Positions 47,026 to 56,310 of a stretch of DNA of 64,000 nucleotides are shown in pieces. The notes under the pieces are model-generated. The model was not told the DNA's origin, searched no databases, and saw only the letters and a program-made list of their open reading frames with translations. The stretch comes from Sphingomonadales bacterium (GTDB lineage Bacteria; Pseudomonadota; Alphaproteobacteria; Sphingomonadales; Kordiimonadaceae), in assembly GCA_011088215.1 (NCBI GenBank), contig JAALKD010000011.1, forward strand, positions 1 through 64,000. The letters are read 5' to 3'. A program made the position numbers and the translations under genes. Each line of letters begins with the position of its first letter. Position 1 is the first letter of the stretch.

Positions 47026-49125
47026 CTAGTCCGCAGGGGCATCGCTCTCGTATTTTTTGAACCATCCGATAATATTGCCCACCTTCTGCACCAGATTGCT
47101 GGGCTTTCCGGCAATACCGTGGCTAGCACCGGGCACACGCACCATGGCCGCTGGCACACCCACAAGCTTAAGCGCCTTATAATATTGTTCAGCTTCGGAA
47201 ATCGGCGTGCGATGATCATCTTCGCCGCTTAAAATCATGGTCGGGGTTTTCACATTACCAACCAAAGACAAGGGCGAGCGTTTCCAGTAGTGGTCAGCCG
47301 CGTTCCAAGGCATGTCCGGGAACCAATATTTAGTGAACAATGCACTAAAATCAGCAGTCAGTACAAAACTGGACCAGTTGATCACCGGCTTGGCCACAAC
47401 AGCTGCTCGGAAACGATCCGTTTTGCCGACAATCCAGGCGGTCAGCACCCCGCCGCCCGAACCACCAGTGACATAAAGCTGGTCACTATCGATAGAGCCC
47501 TGCGCAATGGTTGCGTCAACTAAGTCAATCATGTCGTCATAGTCTTCCGACGGGTAGTTTTGGTGGATAAGGTTGGCAAAGTCAGCACCATAGGACGTGC
47601 TGCCGCGCGGGTTGGTATAGAGAACCACATAACCCTGTGCCGCCATCAGTTGCACCTCGGTGCTATAGCCCGGACCGTAAGCCGCGTGCGGGCCACCGTG
47701 AATTTCAAGTATCAGCGGATATTGCTTGCTGGCATCGAAGTTGGCAGGCCGCACGATCCAGCCTTCAATCTCGCGCCCGTCAAAGCTTGAGTTAACAGCA
47801 ATACGTTCCACCTGCCCCATGGCGCGGGTGCCAAGTGTGTCTTCGTTCAGATCAGTCAACTGAGTTACCGACCCAATCCGGTCAATCACCGCCAGATCAG
47901 CGGGACGGTCAGCGCGGCTGCGGGTAAAGACAACCCGGCCATCAGGCGCCACGCGGTACGTGCCGCTGGCATAAGGCCGCCCAAGCGACGTGCCGCCAAG
48001 GGCATCGGAAATAATACGGCCATTGCCAGCCATATTGGTGAAAGCCACCAGTTTTTTGCCTGAGTTATTATAGGAATAATAAAGCCCGGTACCCTCGGCG
48101 TTCCATTGAACATTACTCACGCCGCGGTCCAGACCTGCGGTCAAATTCTGGACGCCAGACCCATCCGCATTCATCACATACAAGTCCGCATTCTGTTGAG
48201 ACAAGCCGTTTTCATCATTGCCGGTGTAGGCAATTTTACTACCATCGGGTGACATCACCGGGTTGCTGTCCGGTCCGGCGCGCTGAGTCAACTGGGTTAC
48301 AGCGTCACCATCAATGGCAAAGGCGTATAGCTCACTTTCCCGTGGATTCATTTCCCAGTCCGGCGACCGGTTGGCGGAAATCACGATACTGGCAGAATCC
48401 GCCGCCCACGCAATTCCACCGTTATGGTTAAAGTTACCGCTGGTTACCTGGCGCGGCGAGCCTCCATCGGAAGGCACGATAAACACTTGGGTAAAGCCGG
48501 TAGGCAAATAACCTGCGCCGTCAATCCGGTATGTCATCCGGTCAATAACTTTGGCATTGCCAGCCCATTTGGCGCCTTTGGGCTTGGCTGGCATTTTAAA
48601 CAACGACGGGCCCTTGTCGGGTGCAAACATGGTAAAAGCGATGTGCTTTCCGTCTGGGGACCAGCTGATATTTGACGGCGACAGTTTCAGGTCAGTCACA
48701 CGCGCGGTAGCACCGCTATCCAGCCAGCGCACATAAATCTGGGTTTTGCCTTCAACCGTCGACAGATAGGCCAAACGCGTACCGTCAGGCGAGAAACGCG
48801 GCATGCGAAACTGCGCTTTACCGGACAATATCGGCCGGTGGCCGGTGCCATCGAGACCCACAGACCAAATGTTGGAGCGCACCCTGTCGGTCATCACATC
48901 CATAGCGCGCCGCTCATACACCACCGAAAGACCGTCTGGTGCCATTTGCGGGCCTGCGGCATATTCCAGATTAAAAACATCGGAATATTGCAGCCCGTTT
49001 GGAACCGGTTCTGCGGCATATAACATTGCTGGCACAAGCATGCTGGCAGCAGCCACCGCACCAACTTTCAACATTAAATTTAATCCAACTATCTTCTTAG
49101 TTTTTTTCACTGGTCCGCTCCCCAT
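47026..49125 (-). CDS. S9 family prolyl-oligopeptidase-like peptidase
   Basis: 699 residues, signal peptide (VGAVAAASMLVPAMLYAAE). N-terminal WD40-like beta-propeller (repeats such as RFSPDGTRLAYLS, SWSPDGKHIAFT, VMSPDGSKIAYTG) and C-terminal alpha/beta hydrolase with EIHGGPHAAYG, catalytic Ser in GGSGGGVLTAW, Asp in SGEDDHRTP and His in GASHGI. Acts on short peptides in the periplasm (DPP4/acylaminoacyl-peptidase type). Single-gene unit. Confidence 0.92.
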   Translation of the reverse strand: MGSGPVKKTKKIVGLNLMLKVGAVAAASMLVPAMLYAAEPVPNGLQYSDVFNLEYAAGPQMAPDGLSVVYERRAMDVMTDRVRSNIWSVGLDGTGHRPILSGKAQFRMPRFSPDGTRLAYLSTVEGKTQIYVRWLDSGATARVTDLKLSPSNISWSPDGKHIAFTMFAPDKGPSLFKMPAKPKGAKWAGNAKVIDRMTYRIDGAGYLPTGFTQVFIVPSDGGSPRQVTSGNFNHNGGIAWAADSASIVISANRSPDWEMNPRESELYAFAIDGDAVTQLTQRAGPDSNPVMSPDGSKIAYTGNDENGLSQQNADLYVMNADGSGVQNLTAGLDRGVSNVQWNAEGTGLYYSYNNSGKKLVAFTNMAGNGRIISDALGGTSLGRPYASGTYRVAPDGRVVFTRSRADRPADLAVIDRIGSVTQLTDLNEDTLGTRAMGQVERIAVNSSFDGREIEGWIVRPANFDASKQYPLILEIHGGPHAAYGPGYSTEVQLMAAQGYVVLYTNPRGSTSYGADFANLIHQNYPSEDYDDMIDLVDATIAQGSIDSDQLYVTGGSGGGVLTAWIVGKTDRFRAAVVAKPVINWSSFVLTADFSALFTKYWFPDMPWNAADHYWKRSPLSLVGNVKTPTMILSGEDDHRTPISEAEQYYKALKLVGVPAAMVRVPGASHGIAGKPSNLVQKVGNIIGWFKKYESDAPAD

Positions 49126-49377
49126 CTTTTGTTCAATCTTTGGCGCTACCTAAGACAAGCCAGTATCAGTCTTCAAACGGTAGATTCCACATGCTGAAAC
49201 CTATCAGCGCGACTGCGACTTGAAAAGCTTTAGTGAAATTATGCCAGAGCTGGCGCGAATTAAAATTGTGCTATACGCGGTGGAGGCTTAAAATCAGAGA
49301 ATCAATCAATGTAGATTCGCACACAGTTTTTTAAGACTTGGCTGATAATTAAGGACTGACTGGATTTTGGGGTAAGT

Positions 49378-50958
49378 ATGTCAGCGATTATCGATGATTT
49401 GAGAAAAGAGCGCGAAAGGTTTGTTGCCTTCGCCTTTGCTGCAGCGGAAATTTTTTTCGAGCTGGACGCTGTTGGCACCATTTTATTTGAGGGTGGTGCG
49501 GTTGAAAAAGTCGGGCCAAAACGCGACGGAGCCAGCCTGATTGGCACCACGATTTTCGACATAATCGACAAAGATGACCGCGACGTATTTAACGCGCTGA
49601 AAACTCATCTGGAATATAAAGGGCGGCTTGGCCCCATCCCCATTCGTTTCACCAGCAGCGAAGGCCGCAATTTTGCGTTACGTCTGTTTGGACTTCATAT
49701 GCCAGGCGCGAACAGCCGCACGTTTCTAGCGCTTCGGTCGGCCCCGTTGGGAGGCGGCGCCGGCGAACAAGCAACTGATGAGGAAACCGGACTGTTGACC
49801 CGCGACAGCTTCCTCAATCTGGCAGCGACAACCATGGCGGAAAATACTGCTCACAACAATCTGTATATGACTGCTGTTGAGATTGACGGCCTCGATGAGG
49901 CGCAAAAGAAATTCGGCCCCAAATTTGCTCATAATCTGCTCGGTCAAATGGCGGCACAACTGAAAACCCTGTCTGTTGACGGTGCGATGGCCAGCCAAAT
50001 CGGCGACAAACAATTTGCCTTTCTACACCGAACGCAGGGCGACGGTGAATATATTGGTGAAAGCCTCAAGAAAGTCGAAGACAAAGTTCAGCTAAAAACC
50101 TCGGTTTCGACCATATCGGCAAACAACGGCAGTATTTCAGAAGGCCAAATTTTACGCACCTTGTCCTATGTTTTGTCCAAATTCTGCGAAAACTCGGCCT
50201 CTGTAGATTTCAGCGAGTTGACCGCCGCCTATGACGCTATGGCAATCGAGGCCCAAGCCCGGGTTACCAGCATGCGCTCGATGATTGAAAGCGGTTCATT
50301 CAAAATGGCTTTTCAGCCAGTTGTAGCGCTACAGTCCGGAGATATACTTCACAATGAAGTTCTCAGCCGATTTGAAGGCGGCCCAGGCGCTGACAGCCCA
50401 AAAGATATCATCGAATTCGCAGAAAATGTCGGCATGATCGAAGAATTTGATATCGCCCTGTGCAAGAAGGCTATCGACTATGTTCGCAAGATGAAACGCC
50501 TCGGCGAACCACTGACTTTATCAGTCAACCTATCCGGCCGAACACTTGAAAGCGGACGTTTTGGTGATCAGTTTGTTTCGCTGCTAACTGGTTCGAAAGA
50601 CGTGGCACGCTATATGGTGCTCGAGTTGACCGAGACCAAAGCGATCAACAATATAGAAAAAGCTGAAGCCATTTTGAACGACCTGAAAGCCTGCGGATAC
50701 CGCTTGTGTCTGGATGACTTCGGCGTTGGGGCATCCGGGTACCAATATCTGCGATCATTCAATGTGGACTATGTCAAAATCAATGGCTCCTATGTTCAGG
50801 ACATGGACAAGACGAATTACAAGCCAACCTTCCTATTATCGATCGTACGCCTGTGTCATGACCTGGGCATCAAAACCATCGGCCAGCATATTGAAACGTC
50901 GTTTCAAGCGGAGTTCCTCAAATCGTTGGGGGTTGATTTCGGTCAGGGATATTATTAG
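49378..50958 (+). CDS. PAS-like/degenerate GGDEF/EAL protein, C-terminus truncated
   Basis: 526 residues. A PAS-like N-terminus, a GGDEF-like region without a GGDEF motif (about 135-285), then an EAL domain (about 305-526) with EVL (327-329), NLS (384-386), ELTE (416-419), DDFG (446-449) and Lys467. The AEGVE-type motif reads GQHIE, so the first Glu is Gln503, and KID reads KIN; both suggest weak or absent c-di-GMP hydrolysis. The frame stops right after QGYY, where EAL domains normally continue. A one-base shift beyond the stop reads LGRPEFSPKTER to a TAA at 50991-50993, so a base was probably lost near 50951-50956, in nature or in assembly. Confidence 0.85.
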   Translation: MSAIIDDLRKERERFVAFAFAAAEIFFELDAVGTILFEGGAVEKVGPKRDGASLIGTTIFDIIDKDDRDVFNALKTHLEYKGRLGPIPIRFTSSEGRNFALRLFGLHMPGANSRTFLALRSAPLGGGAGEQATDEETGLLTRDSFLNLAATTMAENTAHNNLYMTAVEIDGLDEAQKKFGPKFAHNLLGQMAAQLKTLSVDGAMASQIGDKQFAFLHRTQGDGEYIGESLKKVEDKVQLKTSVSTISANNGSISEGQILRTLSYVLSKFCENSASVDFSELTAAYDAMAIEAQARVTSMRSMIESGSFKMAFQPVVALQSGDILHNEVLSRFEGGPGADSPKDIIEFAENVGMIEEFDIALCKKAIDYVRKMKRLGEPLTLSVNLSGRTLESGRFGDQFVSLLTGSKDVARYMVLELTETKAINNIEKAEAILNDLKACGYRLCLDDFGVGASGYQYLRSFNVDYVKINGSYVQDMDKTNYKPTFLLSIVRLCHDLGIKTIGQHIETSFQAEFLKSLGVDFGQGYY

Positions 50959-51249
50959 GCAGACCAGAGTTCTCGCCGAAAACCGAACGGTAACAATGAG
51001 AGTGACAACATAATGCCGTAGCCAGCAGCTTGAGACCCAGGACAATAGCGCTATAACTCTATGAGCTTGGGATTCCAGCAAGAAACTCTGTAACCCAGCA
51101 AGCACAATGACTTAATAAGTACGAAAACAAAGGCCCGACATGACACAGCATTTCAATCAGGTCAGGCCGCACCCGCTGCTATTGATTGGGCATATTTGGC
51201 AAAATTCGACAGGCGACAGAAAAACACCCCAAACGCGGCAGGCGAGCCC

Positions 51250-51459
51250 ATGAGCATATATGCATTTATCGGTATGATCGCAGGAGTTGCCATTTGGCTG
51301 TTTGGTCGCTGGCGCGAAAAGCGGGCATTGCTCGGCATTGTACCAATGGTGCCGCATTTTTACATCCAACTCACCGGCTTGATTGTATTTTTGGTATTTG
51401 CCGCCGACTTTATTGCGGCGGTTACCGGCGTGACCTGGACATCCCCGTTCAGGCGATAA
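51250..51459 (+). CDS. small membrane protein
   Basis: 69 residues, two membrane helices (IYAFIGMIAGVAIWLFG and IQLTGLIVFLVFAADFIAAV) joined by a basic loop. No family recognised. ATG 51250 is preferred; an upstream TTG at 51196 adds a basic tail without a ribosome site. Coding likelihood rests on its regular membrane pattern and clean end. Confidence 0.5.
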   Translation: MSIYAFIGMIAGVAIWLFGRWREKRALLGIVPMVPHFYIQLTGLIVFLVFAADFIAAVTGVTWTSPFRR

Positions 51460-51500
51460 GGCAATCATGGTGATAGCCAGACCTGGTCGATAGCGGCTAT

Positions 51501-52325
51501 TTAAACGCTTTCGGCACGTTTTGGTGCGCTAATCTCAAACATACGCCAACCGCGCGCGGCATAAAGCTTTGCCCACAAAAAGCTTTTGAAAAACCGTCGC
51601 TTACCGCGCTTGCCACGCGAAATGAAAAAGCCGCCCGGGTGTTTGTAAACCCCTTTGCCCACCTCTTTGCTTTCATCCATGAACAGGTCTTTGTCGCTGG
51701 TAGAGGCGCCAACCCTGTGTTTTGCCATGGGTTTCATGCGCTGCCTTGGTTTCCGGCTTTGCTTAAATTTCCAGGCACGCCACCAAATAAGGCTGAAAGC
51801 CAGGATAAAACCCAGGGTTCCAGCGATGATGCCAAATACCGAAACCAAATTAACTTCATTCTCAAGGTCAAGCCTATCAACGGTTTCGCCCACCGCCTGC
51901 TCAACGGTAAGCGCGCTATCGCCCTGCAGGTCCCCGTCGTTTGCAAAACTGAGGATCAATCCGTCAGTGCGGTTAAACCCGGACAGGATGCCGTTACCGC
52001 CATAAACTGCAACATACCCATTGGAAGCAACGGTTACGCCGTAGATCGGATCACCGCTGCATTTGGCTTTAAAATCGACAATATTGGTACGCTGGGCAAA
52101 AACCTGATAATCGGTCAACCGGGTACAGCGGTAGCGAAAAATTCGGATAACAGCCTGTAATATAAGGGCAATTGGCGCCGGGTCACCAGCGCGCTGAACC
52201 CCGGCATAAATGTCAAGCGCCAGCTGGCGTGGGTCATCAGTGTCGATCAGATTTTGAGCAGTCGCAGGCGGCACGGCAGCAATAAAACTTAATAAAAACA
52301 AGAATGTAGCAGCAAAAAATTTCAT
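51501..52325 (-). CDS. exported membrane-anchored hypothetical protein
   Basis: 274 residues from ATG 52325. Signal peptide (MKFFAATFLFLLSFIAAV, cleavage near ATAQ), a periplasmic domain of about 140 residues with two Cys (RCTRLT, FKAKCSGDP), a membrane helix (VFGIIAGTLGFILAFSLIWW) and a very basic cytoplasmic tail (KQSRKPRQRMKP, GKRGKRRFF). No family recognised. The reading frame is open further upstream but those residues are not plausible. The gap behind it is 1.1 kb. Confidence 0.65.
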   Translation of the reverse strand: MKFFAATFLFLLSFIAAVPPATAQNLIDTDDPRQLALDIYAGVQRAGDPAPIALILQAVIRIFRYRCTRLTDYQVFAQRTNIVDFKAKCSGDPIYGVTVASNGYVAVYGGNGILSGFNRTDGLILSFANDGDLQGDSALTVEQAVGETVDRLDLENEVNLVSVFGIIAGTLGFILAFSLIWWRAWKFKQSRKPRQRMKPMAKHRVGASTSDKDLFMDESKEVGKGVYKHPGGFFISRGKRGKRRFFKSFLWAKLYAARGWRMFEISAPKRAESV

Positions 52326-52694
52326 CGTCGACTCACCAACCAGGCCCCCACGGCGCGTGTATGGGTATTTAAGGGCGTTTTCGAGGCCAAATGCAAGCAG
52401 GATGTGCCGCTGGCTTGCTGTTTTTGAGTACAACAATGGCGCCAGAAAAGCAACAAAAACCCGACGATACAAAGGCTTAGCATAATTCGAGGACTGAGCA
52501 AAAGAAAGCGGAACCGCAATCGGGGGAGAAGAGGCGGTCCCGCTGGACACAAGCTGATCAAGGGAGCTAATGAGCTGTATCAATACAATCATAATGCAAC
52601 TGGAGGCGTTAAAAATCGGTAAACGGAAATGGATAAAAAGAGGGTTTTGAGGGCATTTTTGATGAAATAACCGGCTTTTTTAGCAAAAAAACAC

Positions 52695-52778
52695 GAAAAA
52701 TGGGAATCGAACTAGTCAAAAAAGGAATCAAACTGGCCAAAATCAGAACTAAACTCGGGAAAATGAGAATCGAGGCAC
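52695..52778. repeat. four 21-bp degenerate tandem repeats with phased A-tracts
   Basis: Consecutive 21-bp units begin at 52695, 52716, 52737 and 52758. Each has an A4-A6 tract near the left end followed by GAATC- or GAACT-like bases and an AACT or CGAGG end. The period is two helix turns, so the A-tracts are in phase and predict a curved segment. Confidence 0.7.
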
Positions 52779-53222
52779 GATAGATTCGAGGCTTTGAGGC
52801 CGAAAGAACCAAAAACAGAAACCAGGTGTGATAAATTTGAGAATTTTGACCTTAAGATCGCGCAAATCAAAGTTCAAATTTTGGAGTGAAAGATGTGCAA
52901 GCCAACTTTTGACTCCGGAGGCGCGAAAAACAGAAAACAGGCGCGATAGGTTCGATATTCTGAAATTGGAAACGAGCCGGTTAAATTTTCTGGTGCAATT
53001 CTTTTGCCCGGATTTCATGGCCCGGACTTCACGACCCGGATTTTATCGGGCAGGTATCAGCGCAAATTATTTCGTTATCGAAATGAAACTTGTGATTGGC
53101 GCAATTTGTGACTGGCGAAATTTGCCAGTGAAGGATTTTCGAATGAGGTCTTTTCACTCCGATCTGCTGAGTTGAATTTTCAGGCCGGATTCTCAGGTCG
53201 GATTTTCAACTCCGGGTTTTTA

Positions 53223-53260
53223 GTTCCCAGGTTCTAAGTTCCCAGGTTCTAAGTTCTAAG
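53223..53260. repeat. 15-bp tandem duplication
   Basis: GTTCCCAGGTTCTAA occurs twice in tandem (53223-53237 and 53238-53252), followed by a partial third copy (GTTCTAAG). It sits at the right end of the repeat-rich intergenic tract. Confidence 0.85.
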
Positions 53261-53351
53261 CGTTGTCAGGCCAGACCGCAAAAGCCAGCGCCGACCGCGC
53301 CGCGCAAACCCCTCCAGCCGAGAGCAATCAATCAAATCTAATCAAAATCCC

Positions 53352-53387
53352 CGTTACGATAGCTTTTTTCTATCACAAAACGTAACG
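53352..53387. promoter_or_regulatory. inverted repeat upstream of the DUF533-like gene
   Basis: CGTTACG (53352-53358) and CGTAACG (53381-53387) are perfect inverted arms; ATAG / CTAT form an inner pair, off-centre. Lies about 75 bases before the start at 53463. Possible operator or mRNA hairpin. Confidence 0.45.
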
Positions 53388-53462
53388 CCGAACCCTTGAG
53401 CGGCACCCACCGCCTGCCCATATCGGAAGAGTAACAGACAGTTTAGTTAAGAGGTCCACCGA

Positions 53463-54203
53463 ATGTTCGATACCGCCGCCAACCTTATGAATAATTTCCT
53501 GAAACCATCTGATCAGGGCTCTGACCGGGGTGCGGCCAGCCCCGCGTCAGGCGGCGGTGTCGGGCAACTGCTTTCGGGGCCGGGTGGGCTGGCAACCGGT
53601 GCCGTTGTCGGCGGGCTTGCCGGACTATTTCTGGGCGGCAAGAAACCGCGCAAACTTGCCTCGTCCGCGCTTAAGCTGGGCGGTGCTGCCGTGGTTGGCG
53701 GGCTTGCCTATAACGCCTGGCAAAAATGGAGTTCAACAAACACCGCTTCTCGCCCTTCCCCTGATGCGTCGGCTGCGCCGGGCCAGCCCGCATCTGCTTC
53801 CCCTTTGTTCGGCACCAATTTTTTACCATCCCTGCCCGCGGAGCAAACCGCGCTAACCACCACGCTGGTGCGCGCAATGATCTCCGCGGCGAAAGCTGAC
53901 GGCCATATCACCGAACAGGAGCGCGGCCGCATCGGCAACCAGCTGGCAAGCCTTCAAATCGATCCGGAAAACCGGCAGTTCCTTGAGGAAGAACTGGCCA
54001 AGCCGATCGATATTGAAGCGCTGGCAGCGGCGGCGCAAAACCAAGAGCAAGCGGCAGAGATTTATATGGCATCTATTCTGATCATCAAGGGCGACAGCCC
54101 AGCGGAAAAAGGGTACCTGACCATGCTGGCCGCGCGGCTTGGGTTGGCGGACGAACTGGTCGAACACCTGCACGCCACCGCCGACGACGCCAGTGTGGCA
54201 TAA
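53463..54203 (+). CDS. DUF533/TerB-like inner membrane protein (YebE-like)
   Basis: 246 residues. N-terminal part with a glycine-rich membrane-inserting stretch (GLATGAVVGGLAGLFLGGKK and LGGAAVVGGLAYNAWQKW), an Ala/Pro/Ser linker (about 90-120) and a C-terminal helical TerB-like domain (LVRAMISAAKADGHITEQERG, FLEEELAKPIDIEALAAAA). This matches DUF533/YebE proteins, often envelope-stress-induced, of unknown activity. An inverted repeat upstream may be a regulatory site. Confidence 0.88.
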   Translation: MFDTAANLMNNFLKPSDQGSDRGAASPASGGGVGQLLSGPGGLATGAVVGGLAGLFLGGKKPRKLASSALKLGGAAVVGGLAYNAWQKWSSTNTASRPSPDASAAPGQPASASPLFGTNFLPSLPAEQTALTTTLVRAMISAAKADGHITEQERGRIGNQLASLQIDPENRQFLEEELAKPIDIEALAAAAQNQEQAAEIYMASILIIKGDSPAEKGYLTMLAARLGLADELVEHLHATADDASVA

Positions 54204-54293
54204 ACCAGGATGAAATAAGCAAAGGGTAACATGAGCACGGGGTGACATGAACAGCGGGCGCTGAGATATCCCGGCCTTTAGGTGTCTCGCATT

Positions 54294-56096
54294 TTAAGTA
54301 TCGCGCATCTTTAGGGCAGCAATGAACGCACTGTGCGGAATTTCCACCTTGCCGTACATGCGCATCTTGGCCTTGCCCTTTTTCTGCTTTTCCAGCAGCT
54401 TTTTCTTGCGCGTCACGTCGCCGCCGTAACATTTGGCGGTCACATCCTTGCGCATGGCGGAAATGGTCTCGCGGCCAATAATTTTGCCGCCAATCGCCGC
54501 CTGTATGGGAATTTTAAACAATTGCCGCGGGATCAGGTCCTTGAGCCGCGCACACAGCGCCCGGCCCCGGCTTTCGGCCTGAGAGCGGTGCACCAGCATT
54601 GAAAGCGCATCAACCGGCTCGGCGTTCACCAGAATAGACATTTTCACCAGGTCGCTCTCTTCGTAGCCGCTAACCTCATAGTCAAAGCTGGCATAGCCCC
54701 GACTGACCGATTTCAGCCTGTCGTAAAAGTCATAAACCACTTCGTTCAGCGGCAGCTTATATTTCAGCATGGCGCGGCTGCCCACATAGGTCAGGTCTTC
54801 CTGAATGCCGCGCTTGTCCTCGCACAGCTTCAGCACCACACCCAAATAGTCATCAGGCACCAAAATGGTCGCGTCAATCCAGGGTTCCTTGATATGGTCA
54901 ATATACACCACATCAGGTAGGTCGGCGGGGTTGTGCATTTCCAGCATCTCGCCGTTATTCAGGTTAACCTCATAAATCACGCTGGGGCTGGTGGTAATCA
55001 GCTCAATATCAAACTCGCGGTTGATACGTTCCTGAATAATCTCTAAGTGCAGCATGCCAAGGAAACCACAGCGGAAACCAAAGCCCAGCGCAGTGCTGCT
55101 TTCGGTCTCAAAATCAAAGCTGGCATCGTTCAGGCGCAGTTTCGCCAGTGCTTCTTTCAGCGGCTCATACTCACTTGTGTCCGCCGGGAACAGCCCGCAA
55201 AACACCACAGACTGGCTTGGCTTAAAACCCGGCAGCGCCTCGGCGCAGGGCTTTTTGGCGTCGGTGATGGTGTCACCCACGCTGGTGTCGGCCACTTCCT
55301 TGATTGAGGCGGTAATGAAGCCAACCTCGCCCGGCCCCAGCTCGGGCACCGTCACACCTTTGGGGGTGAACACACCAACCTTGTCCACTTGGTGAACCGT
55401 GTCGGCGGCCATCATTTTAATGCTCTGGCCCCGCTTCACGGTGCCGTCCAGCACACGAATAAGAACCATCACACCAAGGTATGCATCATACCAGCTGTCC
55501 ACCAAAAGGGCTTTCAGCGGCGCGTCCCGGTCGCCGCCGGGTGCCGGCAGGCGTGTTACCACTGCTTCCAGCACCTCATCAATGCCGATGCCTGATTTGG
55601 CCGAGCATTCAATGGCATCGCTGGCATCAATGCCGATAACATCTTCAATCTGTGTGCGCACGCGTTCCGGTTCGGCCGCAGGCAGGTCAATTTTATTCAG
55701 CACCGGCACAATCTCATGGTCATGCTCAATGGCTTGGTACACATTAGCCAGCGTTTGCGCCTCAACACCCTGAGATGCGTCAACCACCAAAAGCGAGCCT
55801 TCGCATGCCGACAGGCAGCGGCTGACTTCGTAGGCAAAGTCAACATGGCCGGGCGTATCCATCAGGTTCAGCACATATTTCTCACCGTCAGCGGCGGTGT
55901 AATCCAGCCGCACGGTTTGCGCTTTGATCGTGATACCGCGCTCGCGCTCAATATCCATGCTGTCCAGCACTTGTTCCTGCATCTCGCGGTCCGAAAGCGC
56001 GCCGGTGCGCTGAATCATCCGGTCCGCCAGCGTGGATTTGCCGTGGTCGATGTGCGCAATGATCGAGAAATTGCGAATATGTTTCAGGTCTGTCAT
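54294..56096 (-). CDS. lepA: elongation factor 4
   Basis: Ribosome-associated GTPase that affects initiation and back-translocation. 600 residues from ATG 56096 ([15 protein letters not shown]), the family start. G1 [10 protein letters not shown]3 DTPGHVDF, G4 NKIDLP, LepA-specific C-terminal domain ending [16 protein letters not shown]. The signal-peptidase gene lepB, its partner in enteric bacteria, is not next to it. The codon composition is GC-rich, in sharp contrast to the following cassette. Confidence 0.97.
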   Translation of the reverse strand: MTDLKHIRNFSIIAHIDHGKSTLADRMIQRTGALSDREMQEQVLDSMDIERERGITIKAQTVRLDYTAADGEKYVLNLMDTPGHVDFAYEVSRCLSACEGSLLVVDASQGVEAQTLANVYQAIEHDHEIVPVLNKIDLPAAEPERVRTQIEDVIGIDASDAIECSAKSGIGIDEVLEAVVTRLPAPGGDRDAPLKALLVDSWYDAYLGVMVLIRVLDGTVKRGQSIKMMAADTVHQVDKVGVFTPKGVTVPELGPGEVGFITASIKEVADTSVGDTITDAKKPCAEALPGFKPSQSVVFCGLFPADTSEYEPLKEALAKLRLNDASFDFETESSTALGFGFRCGFLGMLHLEIIQERINREFDIELITTSPSVIYEVNLNNGEMLEMHNPADLPDVVYIDHIKEPWIDATILVPDDYLGVVLKLCEDKRGIQEDLTYVGSRAMLKYKLPLNEVVYDFYDRLKSVSRGYASFDYEVSGYEESDLVKMSILVNAEPVDALSMLVHRSQAESRGRALCARLKDLIPRQLFKIPIQAAIGGKIIGRETISAMRKDVTAKCYGGDVTRKKKLLEKQKKGKAKMRMYGKVEIPHSAFIAALKMRDT

Positions 56097-56277
56097 GAGC
56101 GGCTGTTTACAGGCAAATGAGGGGGTGGGCAAGAGGGAGAGTCATACATTTCAGCGGCGCGGATGGATTCCGGTGGCTACTTCAAGGTGTTACTCAACAA
56201 CCCCGAAGTAAAAGTTCTGTATACAATATATTCTTGAAGTTTTTAAACCTATGGTTTTAAATGGAAACTCCAGAACG

Positions 56278-56298
56278 TAAGCTTGCAACGCAAGCTTA
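56278..56298 (+). promoter_or_regulatory. perfect hairpin before the ribosome site of the GNAT-PIN gene
   Basis: Arms TAAGCTTGC and GCAAGCTTA with an AAC loop, ending three bases before GGGAGG (56301-56306) and the ATG at 56311. In RNA it would be a strong 9-bp hairpin beside the Shine-Dalgarno; in DNA it would suit a dimeric repressor. A possible -10 (TACAAT or TATATT) lies upstream near 56222-56232. Confidence 0.65.
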
Positions 56299-56310
56299 AC
56301 GGGAGGCGTT

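Larger units (their letters stand above)
52326..53462. other. 1.1-kb intergenic tract of degenerate repeats
   Basis: No credible gene. From about 52600 to 53260 the sequence is AT-richer than its surroundings and made of short degenerate direct repeats. A four-unit 21-bp array (52695-52778); three copies of a CAGGYGYGATA-like block near 52771, 52822 and 52938; three CCCGGAYTT copies around 53008-53036; 13-bp GAAAATCCG-type units on the minus strand near 53170-53215; and a 15-bp tandem at 53223. Open frames inside (for example 52828-53175) lack ribosome sites and look like chance. It could be a decayed repeat array or a structured untranslated region. Confidence 0.6.

Noticed and set aside
52828..53175. 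115-codon frame in the repeat-rich intergenic tract
   Set aside because: No ribosome site, no domain, and it spans degenerate repeats; codon use looks random.
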